Origin: Pseudomaricurvus sp033283335
GTDB lineage: Bacteria; Pseudomonadota; Gammaproteobacteria; Pseudomonadales; Cellvibrionaceae
Length of the DNA stretch: 64,000 bases
Direction: 5' to 3'
NCBI GenBank assembly: GCA_033283335.1
Contig: JAWMQP010000013.1
Coordinates: forward strand, 48,236-112,235
Under the pieces are notes generated by a model. It had not been told where the DNA came from. It was given only the letters and a program-made list of their open reading frames with translations, and made no database searches. Each line of letters begins with the position of its first letter. Position 1 is the first letter of the stretch. Made by a program: the position numbers and the translations under genes. Shown in pieces: positions 24,613-32,787 of the stretch.

Positions 24613-25941
24613 ATGAATACCAGCGTTAGTGGCTGCCCGTTTGCCAATTTGATGGACCCGGCCTTCATTCGAGACGGGATGCCAAACGACAAACTGAAGC
24701 AAGTTCAGGATGCCGGCCTGGCGGTCAAAATTGACGACCCCCTTACCGGCGTCCCCTTCTGGGCCATCACCCACAAATCGGCCATTGACTACGTTTCCCT
24801 CAACACCGATATTTTTTCCTCCGCGTTGCGGGGAGCCCCGCCGATGGAGCTGCCCCAGAAAAGTGTCGATAGCGCCCTCGCGAAAATGTTCCTCAATATG
24901 GATCCGCCCAAAAGCCTGGACTACCGCAAGCTGATCAGTGACAGCTTCACACCTGCAGCAGTAACACAATACAAGGATAAGCTGGAACAGGTGGCCAAAG
25001 AGGTGGTGGACAGCGTCATTGATCGCGGTGAGTGCGAATTTGTCGAAGATGTTGCCGCCGAGATGCCACTTATCACTATCCTCGCGTTGTTTGACATTCC
25101 CATCGAAGAGCGCAAGCAGTTTTTCGAATGGACCAATGTACTGATGTTCGCTGATGACCCGGAGTTTCAATACAAGGTAAACCCTGAAGCGAGCTTTCCA
25201 GTAAGGTTTTTCGAATTTTTCAAAAGTAAATTCCTCAACGGCTTTCACCGCACACGCACCATCAAAGCCAGCATTGACGTGTTAACCTATTTCAAACGCC
25301 TGGCCACCAAATGGCGTGGCAGTAACGAAGATAATCTCTGCACACGACTGCTGAACGGCACCGTTAACGGAAAAACGTTGACCGATACCGAGTTCGCCTG
25401 GACCTGCCTGATGTTGATGACGGCCGGCAACGAAAGTACCCGCACCGCCATTTCCCACGGCATGCGCAACCTGATGGAACATCCCGATCAGTACGAGTAC
25501 CTGCAGCACAACCCAGACGCCCTGGATAAGGCGATCGATGAAATGTTGCGCCACAATACGTCATTTATCACCATGCGCCGCACGGCCACTCAAGATCACA
25601 AAGTGGAAGCGCTGGGCAACGCCGATATCAAAAAAGGTGATAAGGTCATTATGTACTACCATGCGGCGAATTATGACCCAGAACTGTTCGGTGATGACGC
25701 CGAGATGTTTGACATCCATCGCGCTGATCGCTGCTCAAGAATGCGTATGAATATGCGTTCTTTTGGTTATGGCAAACACAGCTGCATGGGTATGCACTTA
25801 GCAAGACTGGAAATGAAAGCGCAGTTCACCGAGATTCTTAAACGCATCAAAAACCCGAAGTTTGCCGGTCCCGTAAAATACATCCAGTCAAACTTTATTC
25901 AGGGTATCCGCGAAATGCCGATCACTTTTGAGAAAGTGTGA
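24613..25941 (+). CDS. Cytochrome P450, CYP125/124/142-like (branched-chain or sterol omega-hydroxylase type)
   Basis: 442 residues. I-helix MTAGNESTRTAISHGM (about 266-281), ExxR as DEMLR, RRTA and YYHAANYDPELF motifs, heme loop FGYGKHSCMG with cysteine near 390. The AGNE-x-TR ... ISHGM pattern and the YxxANxD segment are typical of the actinobacterial CYP125/124/142 group, which hydroxylates terminal methyls of sterol side chains or methyl-branched lipids. The usual AGNETTR is AGNESTR here, so serine replaces the first conserved threonine. Last gene of the operon that starts at 19533; its product could feed the CoA steps encoded upstream. Confidence 0.88.
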   Translation: MNTSVSGCPFANLMDPAFIRDGMPNDKLKQVQDAGLAVKIDDPLTGVPFWAITHKSAIDYVSLNTDIFSSALRGAPPMELPQKSVDSALAKMFLNMDPPKSLDYRKLISDSFTPAAVTQYKDKLEQVAKEVVDSVIDRGECEFVEDVAAEMPLITILALFDIPIEERKQFFEWTNVLMFADDPEFQYKVNPEASFPVRFFEFFKSKFLNGFHRTRTIKASIDVLTYFKRLATKWRGSNEDNLCTRLLNGTVNGKTLTDTEFAWTCLMLMTAGNESTRTAISHGMRNLMEHPDQYEYLQHNPDALDKAIDEMLRHNTSFITMRRTATQDHKVEALGNADIKKGDKVIMYYHAANYDPELFGDDAEMFDIHRADRCSRMRMNMRSFGYGKHSCMGMHLARLEMKAQFTEILKRIKNPKFAGPVKYIQSNFIQGIREMPITFEKV

Positions 25942-25996
25942 GATTGATAATTTCTGAACCTAAGGCTCAGGCCAACCATCCTCAGAGATGAGTTGG

Positions 25997-26026
25997 CTTG
26001 AGTGCTTTAGTCTTGAGTGCTTTAGT
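25997..26026. repeat. Perfect tandem 15-base duplication
   Basis: CTTGAGTGCTTTAGT occurs twice back to back (25997-26011 and 26012-26026). It ends six bases from the stop codon of the minus-strand NTF2-like gene, again in a 3' flank. Confidence 0.9.
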
Positions 26027-26032
26027 AAGGAG

Positions 26033-26455
26033 TTATTGAGGCAGCTGTTTCTGGAGCTTGACTCTGGTGTGGCTGATTTTCCATCCCGCAGCCGTACGTA
26101 CCAGGGTGCGGTAATACCAACCCTGGTTGGAAGATTGAGGGTCATCCCCAATAAACAGATAGTTTTGCACGGTTTCGGCGCTGTCACCGTCAATAGTAAT
26201 TCGAGCGGCACCGCCCACATGCAAGCCATCAGGTGCTTGGGCTAGCATAGCTGCCATTTCTTCCCGACCATTGAGTGTCTGGCGAAACACTTCATACACC
26301 GTGTCTTCGGTAAACAACTCCACCCAATCTTCAAACGGATTCAGTTCCAGTCGCAAGCAGTACTCATCCAAGACTTCGCGAATGGCGAGTCTGTCCATCA
26401 CGTCTTGAGAAACAGCTTCTTGAGAGACGATTGCCTGAGAGGTTTCAATTGTCAT
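26033..26455 (-). CDS. SnoaL/NTF2-like protein
   Basis: 140 residues, single NTF2-like domain: helical start MDRLAIREVLDEYCLRLE, FEDWVELFTEDTVYEVF (about 42-58), and the ending WYYRTLVRTAAGWKISHTRVKL typical of the group that includes ring-hydroxylating dioxygenase beta-like and isomerase-like folds. No obvious catalytic pair. The minus-strand orientation and a 79-base gap put it behind the SDR at 27368, so the two are probably co-transcribed. Function unknown. Confidence 0.8.
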   Translation of the reverse strand: MTIETSQAIVSQEAVSQDVMDRLAIREVLDEYCLRLELNPFEDWVELFTEDTVYEVFRQTLNGREEMAAMLAQAPDGLHVGGAARITIDGDSAETVQNYLFIGDDPQSSNQGWYYRTLVRTAAGWKISHTRVKLQKQLPQ

Positions 26456-26534
26456 TATTATCCTCGGATTCAGTGTTGCCGGACATTCTTTACGTCTGAG
26501 ATGTCACTGTTCTAATAGGTTGACGCAGTAGACT

Positions 26535-27368
26535 TTACTGCGCTGCTGCCATTTCTGCAAACACCGACATATCGATTTGTCCGGTTGCCATACCCGCCAT
26601 AAATCCGCCATCCACCGGCAGTGCCAAACCGTTGATATAGGTCGCCGCCTCGCTGTTCAAAAACACCAGCACGCTTGCCTGCTCTTCCGGCGCGGAACGA
26701 CGGTTAATCGGCTGGATAAAGGCCTGCAATACCTTGTCATCGGTGGCGGCTTCAAAATGATTCATCATGGGCGTCTGGGTCGGTCCAGGCAATGTGCAAT
26801 TGATTCGGATACGATCCTTAATCAGATTGGAGGACAGCTGCAACGTCCACACCACCACCGCTTCTTTGGAAAACGCGTAGCCTTCCTTCACCAGTTCGGG
26901 ATGTGCTTCACACCAGTTGACGGCTTCTTCAAAACCTTGATGACCGATAAATTCCATCAATTGAGGAATATGCTGGCTCCAGCCCATGCCACCATTGGAG
27001 GAAATGGAGACGATGGCAGAGCCGGAATCCATCAGCGGAATGATTTTTTCAGTAAGGTAGCGGGTGCCGATGAAGTTCACTTTCATCACATCCATGGGCG
27101 CCGCAGTCTGAGGCAATCCGGCGCAATTGAACAAGGCATCAACATGGCCCTCAACAGCCTGATCAATCGCATCAACCGCCGCATCAATGGAGGCAGGGTC
27201 CCGCAGGTCGACCTGATGGAATGAAGCCATCTTTAATTTGGTTTCTTTGAAGTCCAATCCGTGAACTTCCGCACCCATTTCCAACAACATGCGAGTGGTA
27301 GCTTCCCCCATACCGGAGTAGCAACCGCTTACAATTACCCGCTTACCTTCATAACCCAGCAGATCCAT
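26535..27368 (-). CDS. SDR, 3-alpha-hydroxysteroid dehydrogenase/carbonyl reductase-like
   Basis: 277 residues. Glycine motif SGCYSGMG (14-21), NCAG at 81-84, active-site serine in SISSNGG (about 121-127), Tyr164-x-x-x-Lys168 (GYAFSKEA). The roughly 35-residue insertion between the catalytic Ser and Tyr is a mark of 3-alpha-HSD/carbonyl reductases like that of Comamonas testosteroni. It oxidises or reduces an alcohol/ketone on a cyclic substrate with NAD(H). Upstream (27369-27673) it faces the SMP-30 gene across a gap with three palindromic elements. Substrate (steroid, terpenoid or other) is inference. Confidence 0.88.
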   Translation of the reverse strand: MDLLGYEGKRVIVSGCYSGMGEATTRMLLEMGAEVHGLDFKETKLKMASFHQVDLRDPASIDAAVDAIDQAVEGHVDALFNCAGLPQTAAPMDVMKVNFIGTRYLTEKIIPLMDSGSAIVSISSNGGMGWSQHIPQLMEFIGHQGFEEAVNWCEAHPELVKEGYAFSKEAVVVWTLQLSSNLIKDRIRINCTLPGPTQTPMMNHFEAATDDKVLQAFIQPINRRSAPEEQASVLVFLNSEAATYINGLALPVDGGFMAGMATGQIDMSVFAEMAAAQ

Positions 27369-27412
27369 ATTTATTCCTCTACTTTATTCTTCTAGGGTAA
27401 GGATTGTTGACT

Positions 27413-27430
27413 TTGACCATTGGTGGTCAA
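27413..27430. promoter_or_regulatory. Palindrome TTGACC-N6-GGTCAA
   Basis: Perfect six-base arms (27413-27418 and 27425-27430), 45 bases upstream of the SDR start. Further GTCA/TGAC half sites flank it (27407-27411 TTGAC; GGTCAG near 27434). Likely operator of the SDR side of the divergent gap. Confidence 0.45.
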
Positions 27431-27464
27431 TAAGGTCAGTTTATTATGTGTCACTCACCAATAG

Positions 27465-27479
27465 CTGACTATTTATCAG
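27465..27479. promoter_or_regulatory. TGAC-N5-GTCA-type palindrome, SDR/SMP-30 gap
   Basis: CTGAC-TATTT-ATCAG, one mismatch from perfect symmetry. Shares CTGAC-TAT with the element at 30870-30884. Located in the divergent 305-base gap, about 100 bases upstream of the SDR. Confidence 0.5.
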
Positions 27480-27627
27480 TTATAGGGGATTGTACTACAT
27501 CCTGCCGTTTTCGCAATCGGCTGTAGAGTTTCTTTACATAGAAGCTCACAATATTGGCAATCACATAAGTTTAACCCTTTGGATTTTGGGACTTCCAATA
27601 ACCTTCAGGGTAGTATTAGAATAATCT

Positions 27628-27646
27628 TATAATTGACTCACCGTCA
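27628..27646 (+). promoter_or_regulatory. Consensus -10 box with overlapping TGAC-N5-GTCA operator
   Basis: TATAAT at 27628-27633 is a perfect -10 box, with only a weak -35 upstream. TGAC-TCACC-GTCA (27634-27646) follows immediately, covering the expected transcription start, the normal place for a repressor site. The SMP-30 gene starts at 27674 with AAGGAAG before it. Confidence 0.55.
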
Positions 27647-27673
27647 TTAATATCAATAAAAAGGAAGACTCTG

Positions 27674-28540
27674 ATGGTTAGCTGCGCCTTTAACCCGGAC
27701 AACTACCTGGGCGAAACCCCACTCTGGTCGACACAGGAGCAGGCGCTCTATTGGGTGAACTGTGAAAACCCACCGCAAATTCACCGCTGGCAACCGCACA
27801 CCGGCACTCATACAGTATGGCCCATGAACGAAAGAGTAGGAGGCATCGTCCTGAAAGCTGAAGGCGGTCTACTGGTGGTACTCTCACATGGCCTGTACGA
27901 TTTCGACTCAAACAGTGGCGAGTTGACGTTGCGAGCGGCCTCTCCCCTGCCCGATTACGTTTCCCTGCACGAATGCCAATGCGACCGCCAGGGTCGATTG
28001 TGGGTGGGTGCCTACGACCACCACTTCAGCCCCCAGCAGCGTAACGCCAAAGAAGGCGCGATTTTTCGCCTGGATGGCGATCAACTCACCCCGGTCATCG
28101 ACAATATCAGTGTCGCCAACGCGCTGGCTTTCAGTCCCGACGGCCGCACCCTCTACGTTTCAGATTCACCTACCCGGCGGGTTGATGCTTACGACCTGGA
28201 TCCCGTCTCCGGTGAATTGTCCAATGGTCGCCACTTTGTCAGCCTGGGCGACGGTGAAGGTTATGTGGATGGTGCCACTGTGGATGCCGAAGGCGGTTTC
28301 TGGCTGGCTGCCGTAGGTGCAGGCACGCTGCGTCGCTATTTAGCGGATGGGACCCTGGACCAGGTCGTTGAGCTACCAGTGTCCAACCCCACCAAACCCG
28401 CCTTTGGTGGAGCGGAGCTGGACACCCTCTATGTCACCACCACCAAGCTGCCCATCGGCCCGGATAGTGAGGCCAATGGCGCTATCTATGCGTTACAAGT
28501 GGGCGTGAAAGGCTTACCTGAACCGGCCTTCCTGGGTTAA
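27674..28540 (+). CDS. SMP-30/gluconolactonase-family lactonase
   Basis: 288 residues, six-bladed beta-propeller. Metal-binding signatures can be followed: Glu14 in YLGETPLW, the WVGAYDHH loop near 114, VANALAFSPDGRTLYVSDS near 150, and the VDGATVDAEGGFWLA blade. The family hydrolyses lactones such as gluconolactone with a divalent metal. No signal peptide, so cytoplasmic. Divergent from the 3-alpha-HSD-like SDR, which suggests that the SDR or a P450 product lactonises and is opened here. It converges with the FAD-linked oxidase at 28568. Confidence 0.9.
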   Translation: MVSCAFNPDNYLGETPLWSTQEQALYWVNCENPPQIHRWQPHTGTHTVWPMNERVGGIVLKAEGGLLVVLSHGLYDFDSNSGELTLRAASPLPDYVSLHECQCDRQGRLWVGAYDHHFSPQQRNAKEGAIFRLDGDQLTPVIDNISVANALAFSPDGRTLYVSDSPTRRVDAYDLDPVSGELSNGRHFVSLGDGEGYVDGATVDAEGGFWLAAVGAGTLRRYLADGTLDQVVELPVSNPTKPAFGGAELDTLYVTTTKLPIGPDSEANGAIYALQVGVKGLPEPAFLG

Positions 28541-28555
28541 TTAAAAAGTAAAGTT

Positions 28556-28576
28556 GAAGGCTGAGATTCAGCCTTC
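28556..28576. terminator. Hairpin between convergent genes, terminator candidate for the minus strand
   Basis: GAAGGCTGA / GAT / TCAGCCTTC, a perfect nine-base stem. On the minus strand it overlaps the stop codon of the FAD-linked oxidase and is followed by a T-rich tail (AACTTTACTTTTTAATT). Confidence 0.55.
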
Positions 28577-29980
28577 TAGGAACACCAACACCTTACCAGG
28601 ATTGAGGATATTGTCCGGGTCCAGTGCACGCTTGAGTGTGCGCATCAGCTGCAGCTCTTCCGGACTGCGCGTGTGGGAGATGTAAGCCGCACGAGATGTA
28701 CCAATACCGTGCTCCGCCGATATGGATCCGTTGACAGCCCGCACTGCATCGTACACACACGTATCCAGTCGATCGGCAATCTCATCGTTCAATTCACCAA
28801 TGCTGACCAGAGCATGCAGGTTTCCATCGCCCGCATGGCCGTAAAAAATCATCTCCACTTGCGGATAGGCCTCACGCAGATTGGCCCGAGCCTGTTCCAC
28901 AAACTCTGGCATATCCGCCTGCCCCATACTCACGTCATAACTGCGAAACGGCCGCATGGGGGCAATGCCCAGCTGCATTTCTTCACGGATGTTCCACAGC
29001 GCCTGCCGTTCGCGCTCGGATTGAGCAATCACGGCATCCTGGACCACGCCGTCTTCCAGCAACTGCATCAGCACCCGTTCAAACTGGGGCGCATCACCTT
29101 CGGGGTCGCCGCCCATGGCTTCCACCAGCGCGTAATAGGGGTGGCCCAGAGATATCGGACGGTTTACGCCCTGCGGCTGTGCCCCACTCATACGTTCATA
29201 GAATTCTTCCCACATCAGCTCGTAGGAAGACAGCCGGCCTGAAAGTGTCACGCCCAGCTGCCTTAATACGTTCAGGCAGTCTTCAAAACGGTCCATCGCC
29301 AACAAGGCAGTCTGTGTGGTCGACGGCAACGGACGTAACCGCAATACCGCTTTAGTGACGATACCCAGAGTCCCTTCACTGCCCACCAACAAGTGCTTCC
29401 AGTGGTAACCGGCGTTGTCTTTCAGCATTTTGGTCAGGGAGGAGACCACCGAACCATCGGCCAATACCGCTTCCAGCCCAATCACCATGTCCCGCATCAT
29501 GCCCCAACGCAGCACTCGGTTGCCACCGGCGTTGGTACCAATGACGCCGCCAATGGTGGCAGACCCTCGCGCTCCCAGATCCAGTGGTAATAACAACTGT
29601 TGCTCTTCGGCCGCTTCCTGAGCCAGTTGCAGGATACAGCCCGCCTCTACCGTCATGGTCATGGCGTCCGGATCGACTTCCACAATACTCGACATGCGTT
29701 CGAGTGAAATGGCCAAACCACCATTGGCCGGCACAGCTGCACCGCAGGTACCTGTCTGGCCACCGATGACTGTCACTGGCAACTTGTGTTGTGCCGCCAG
29801 TTTGATGATCCCTGCCAATTCGTCGGTCGAACCCGGGCGTACCATAAAGGCAGGTTGGGATTGGTATTTACGAGTAATATCAATACGGTAGCGATCGTCA
29901 ATCTCCGCTCCGGCAAACACCGCCTTCTCGCCCACAATATTGGCCAGCGCCTGCGCCAAAGGGTCTTGAGTGTTATCCAA
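28568..29980 (-). CDS. FAD-linked 2-hydroxy-acid oxidase/dehydrogenase (GlcD/DLD-like)
   Basis: 470 residues. N-terminal PCMH-type FAD domain with TVIGGQTGTCGAAVPANGG (about 55-73) and GARGSATIGGVIGTNAGG. C-terminal FAD-oxidase domain with the conserved YGHAGDGNLHA and SAEHGIGTSRAAYI near residue 430. It oxidises a D-2-hydroxy acid to the 2-keto acid with electrons to quinone or an electron-transfer flavoprotein. Co-transcribed with and 14 bases behind the HpcH/HpaI aldolase, a pairing that fits 2-hydroxy/2-keto acid interconversion after C-C cleavage. Confidence 0.9.
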   Translation of the reverse strand: MDNTQDPLAQALANIVGEKAVFAGAEIDDRYRIDITRKYQSQPAFMVRPGSTDELAGIIKLAAQHKLPVTVIGGQTGTCGAAVPANGGLAISLERMSSIVEVDPDAMTMTVEAGCILQLAQEAAEEQQLLLPLDLGARGSATIGGVIGTNAGGNRVLRWGMMRDMVIGLEAVLADGSVVSSLTKMLKDNAGYHWKHLLVGSEGTLGIVTKAVLRLRPLPSTTQTALLAMDRFEDCLNVLRQLGVTLSGRLSSYELMWEEFYERMSGAQPQGVNRPISLGHPYYALVEAMGGDPEGDAPQFERVLMQLLEDGVVQDAVIAQSERERQALWNIREEMQLGIAPMRPFRSYDVSMGQADMPEFVEQARANLREAYPQVEMIFYGHAGDGNLHALVSIGELNDEIADRLDTCVYDAVRAVNGSISAEHGIGTSRAAYISHTRSPEELQLMRTLKRALDPDNILNPGKVLVFLEG

Positions 29981-29994
29981 TGCTGCTCTCCCGG

Positions 29995-30780
29995 TTATTG
30001 TGAGTCTTGGCTCGCCCGAAACTGCTGAACGGCCTGGGCGGCGCCGCGTCGAATAAACCCCAAATCGCTGCCTTCCACTAACAGTTGCACGCCCTTATCC
30101 ATCAAAGCGCGGGTATAGTCAGCCCCCAGGCTGGCACTGGCGGAAATCTTTCCGTATTGATCACACACCTTAACGATGTCCTCTATGGCCTCTAACAAGC
30201 CCTCGTGAACCTCCAGCACCACTCCCAGTCCCAGCGCCAACCCCAGATCGACTGGCCCCACAAACAGGCCATCGATCCCTTCAACGGCGGCAATGGCAGC
30301 CAGGTTATCGAGTCCTTCGGCGGTTTCAATCATGGCAAAACACAACGGTTCTTGAGGTTTAGCAGCAGGCGACTCTCCCTGTTCTGGCTTCGAGTAATAA
30401 CTGCGCACCTTGCCAAAGGAACGGTTGCCTGCGGGCGGATAGCGCATCGCCTGCGCCGCCCGATACGCCTGCTCTGGAGTGGATATCATCGGCAGCACCA
30501 CCCCGGCCGCTCCCAGGTCCAGGGCACGCATGATATCGGCCGGTTCTGCTGTAGCCAGTCTGACCAGGGAGGGCACCCGATTGATGTCAATGGCCTGAAT
30601 CACAGTGCCGAGGGTCTCCCAGGTCACAGCGCCGTGCTGCAGATCCACCACCACGCAATCGTACCCCGCACTGCTGACCAGCTCTGCGGTGTAGGGGTTA
30701 CCAATAGCGACCCACGTAGCAAAAACCTTGCTGGCAAAAGTCCTGGAATCTGTAACGAACATCTGAGAGGGAAACATCAT
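29995..30780 (-). CDS. HpcH/HpaI-family class II aldolase
   Basis: 261 residues. TIM-barrel aldolase with VVDLQHGAVTWETL (about 43-56), the metal ligands expected in MIETAEGLDNL (Glu) and GPVDLGLALG (Asp), and GAAGVVLPMISTPEQ. The family cleaves 4-hydroxy-2-keto acids to pyruvate or glyoxylate-type products and an aldehyde. It starts at one of two adjacent ATGs (30780 or 30777) with GAGG upstream. First gene of the two-gene unit with the FAD-linked oxidase. Divergent from the P450 at 30937, with the best TGAC-N5-GTCA palindrome in the gap. Confidence 0.9.
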   Translation of the reverse strand: MMFPSQMFVTDSRTFASKVFATWVAIGNPYTAELVSSAGYDCVVVDLQHGAVTWETLGTVIQAIDINRVPSLVRLATAEPADIMRALDLGAAGVVLPMISTPEQAYRAAQAMRYPPAGNRSFGKVRSYYSKPEQGESPAAKPQEPLCFAMIETAEGLDNLAAIAAVEGIDGLFVGPVDLGLALGLGVVLEVHEGLLEAIEDIVKVCDQYGKISASASLGADYTRALMDKGVQLLVEGSDLGFIRRGAAQAVQQFRASQDSQ

Positions 30781-30869
30781 GAACAGACCTCATTGTCTTT
30801 TTATTGGGTGTGGATCTTATTATTAGCTGTAGCATTCTTCTGACGTTTGATATACATTACAACAAATAA

Positions 30870-30884
30870 CTGACTATGTGTCAG
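30870..30884. promoter_or_regulatory. Perfect CTGAC-N5-GTCAG operator, aldolase/P450 gap
   Basis: CTGAC-TATGT-GTCAG, the only fully symmetrical five-base-arm copy of this element. It lies between the divergent aldolase (start 30780) and P450 (start 30937). A CATAAT -10-like box is at 30905-30910 on the plus strand. Confidence 0.6.
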
Positions 30885-30936
30885 CTTATTTTTGCGATAA
30901 CTTTCATAATAACTTATTCAGAAACAGGGTATTGCG

Positions 30937-32175
30937 ATGAGTTCCCAACCGAAGACTGCCGACTTTCGGTATGATCCGTTTTCGCCTGAGACCATGGAAA
31001 ATCCACAACCGCTGTACGAGGTGCTGCGGCGCGATCACCCGGTTTATTACCTGGACAAGTATGACGCTTTTTTCCTCTCCCGTTTCAACGACATTGTCGA
31101 GGTGCTGTCCTACACCGACAACACTTTTATGCAAACTGAGGGCTCCTTGCCCACCCCGGCGGCACTGAGAAACCACAATCACGGTGTCGCTCCGGCAAAT
31201 TCCCGCACCGATCCGTTCCCCATTTCCCAGCGACTCGGCAACCCGGTGCATTCCAAGGTTCGTCTGGCCCACATTGCCCCGATGATGCCGGGTCAATTAA
31301 AGCACCTGCAGGACCTGATCACCCAGTTGGCCAACGAACGGCTGGACGAGTTGCTGCCACAGGGCCGTTTCAACCTGACTGCCGATTACGGCGGCTATGT
31401 GTCGTCCAACGTGATCATGCACCTGATGGGCATGCCCAAGGAAGAAGCGCGTTTCTGTCTCGACCTGGTGAATTCCGGCACCACCACCGATCCGGAATTG
31501 GGAGGCTTTGATTCCGCCGCCACCGCACAGAAATGCATCCAGCACTACATGCCCTATGTAAAAGCGCGCATGGATGCCGGAGCTGACGGCAGCGTACCGA
31601 TGGTGGACGGGCTGATCAATTACCGATTCGAAGGCCGCGCATTGACTGTCACCGAAGTGGCTCAAAATCTGGTCTGTGCCTTTATCGGCGGTATCGAGTC
31701 GGTACCCAAGGTTACTGCCCACGGCTTGATGGAGCTTGCCAACCATCCGGATCAATTAGCCGCGGTGCGCGAAGACCTGGATAACAATTCCCGCATCGTC
31801 ACCGAAGAGATGCTGCGTTATTGCGCCCCGGCACAATGGTTTATGCGCACGGTCCACAAGCAAGTCACCATTGCCGGCCACACTTTCAAACCCGGCCAGC
31901 GGGTTTTTCTGCTGTTGGCCTCGGCCCTGCGTGATGACCGGGAATTCGACGATCCCTGCGCGTTTCAGTGGGATCGAAAAATCAAACGCACCCTGGCCTT
32001 TGGTCAAGGTATGCATTTCTGCATCGGCGCCCACCTGGCGAAGATGGAAATCCGCACCATGGTCAAAGCCTTCCTCAGCCGTGTGCCCCACTATCATTTT
32101 GATATGGACAACGCCAGGCGTCCGCCTTCTAGTTTTCAGATTGGTTGGAATTATTTACCGGTCGTGATTAACTGA
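30937..32175 (+). CDS. Cytochrome P450 with unusual I-helix (GGIES)
   Basis: 412 residues. Heme loop FGQGMHFCIG with cysteine near 362, ExxR as EEMLRY. The oxygen-activation motif, normally (A/G)Gx(D/E)T(T/S), reads GGIESVPK (about 248-255), so the conserved threonine is replaced by serine and the next residue by valine. The acidic residue is kept. This weakens but does not exclude normal monooxygenation. Monocistronic, followed by a bidirectional-looking terminator at 32187-32213. Start ATG 30937 lies in GCGATGAG with AGGGTA upstream. Substrate unknown. Confidence 0.88.
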   Translation: MSSQPKTADFRYDPFSPETMENPQPLYEVLRRDHPVYYLDKYDAFFLSRFNDIVEVLSYTDNTFMQTEGSLPTPAALRNHNHGVAPANSRTDPFPISQRLGNPVHSKVRLAHIAPMMPGQLKHLQDLITQLANERLDELLPQGRFNLTADYGGYVSSNVIMHLMGMPKEEARFCLDLVNSGTTTDPELGGFDSAATAQKCIQHYMPYVKARMDAGADGSVPMVDGLINYRFEGRALTVTEVAQNLVCAFIGGIESVPKVTAHGLMELANHPDQLAAVREDLDNNSRIVTEEMLRYCAPAQWFMRTVHKQVTIAGHTFKPGQRVFLLLASALRDDREFDDPCAFQWDRKIKRTLAFGQGMHFCIGAHLAKMEIRTMVKAFLSRVPHYHFDMDNARRPPSSFQIGWNYLPVVIN

Positions 32176-32186
32176 GCGCAACTCGC

Positions 32187-32213
32187 AAAAAGGGCTGTAT
32201 TTCAGACAGCCCT
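32187..32213. terminator. Terminator between convergent P450 and cupin genes
   Basis: AGGGCTGT / ATTTCAG / ACAGCCCT (32191-32213), eight-base stem. Preceded on the plus strand by A5 (32187-32191), which is the T tract for the minus-strand cupin operon. Confidence 0.75.
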
Positions 32214-32235
32214 ATCAACTTGCCAAACGTCATGA

Positions 32236-32772
32236 TTACTTTTGTGTCGGCGGCACCGCCTCCTTCCAGGCATCTCGATTGGCTGCACAGGTTTCGACGG
32301 CCTTTTCCCAGTAACGCTCACCATGGGACAGATTGACAAAATTGAACGAAGGCTTGTGGCGGAATTCCAGAATCTCGACACCGTCGGGACCCGGTGTGTA
32401 GGTGTAGGGAACGCCTGAAGGAACAAAAAAACAATCCCGGGGGCCGAGTTCTTCGGTTCCGAATTTGATGCTGCCGGCCACTATATAGTACATACAGTCG
32501 GCATCGTGAGTGTGGCGCATCAGCGGATAATCCCGTTTCAACCACGCATGTATGACACAAAAGCCCGGCATGTCAGTCAGCACTTTAATCTCATCGCCTT
32601 CCAGATATCCCGCTTCTACAGCCTGGGAAATGCCCGCTTTTTGCACGTCCGACATGCTCTCCATTGTCATGCAACCGGCTTCCATCAAGCTGGGGGCCTC
32701 GCTGGCACGATAGATTTTCAGTTGGGGTCTCTCAGCAGATTCCGACATCAGTTCTTCCTCGTTTTTTGCCAT
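32236..32772 (-). CDS. Cupin-domain protein
   Basis: 178 residues. One cupin barrel: MRHTHDADCMYYIVAGSIKFG (about 82-102) gives motif 1 with histidines and an acidic residue, and FFVPSGVPYTYTPGPDG ... EILEFRH gives motif 2. Metal binding is likely but the set of ligands is incomplete by eye. The N-terminal region (20-60) contains no known domain. It is the last gene of a four-gene minus-strand unit (NTF2-like, PhyH, PhyH, cupin; gaps 13, 7 and 15 bases). Possible dioxygenase, isomerase or regulatory binding protein. An internal ATG (residue 9) is an alternative start. Confidence 0.8.
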   Translation of the reverse strand: MAKNEEELMSESAERPQLKIYRASEAPSLMEAGCMTMESMSDVQKAGISQAVEAGYLEGDEIKVLTDMPGFCVIHAWLKRDYPLMRHTHDADCMYYIVAGSIKFGTEELGPRDCFFVPSGVPYTYTPGPDGVEILEFRHKPSFNFVNLSHGERYWEKAVETCAANRDAWKEAVPPTQK

Positions 32773-32787
32773 GTTTTTTGTGACGGT

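Noticed and set aside
25960..26245. Plus and minus frames around the 15-base duplication
   Set aside because: They are shadow frames of the NTF2-like gene 26033-26455 and the repeat, without any family resemblance.
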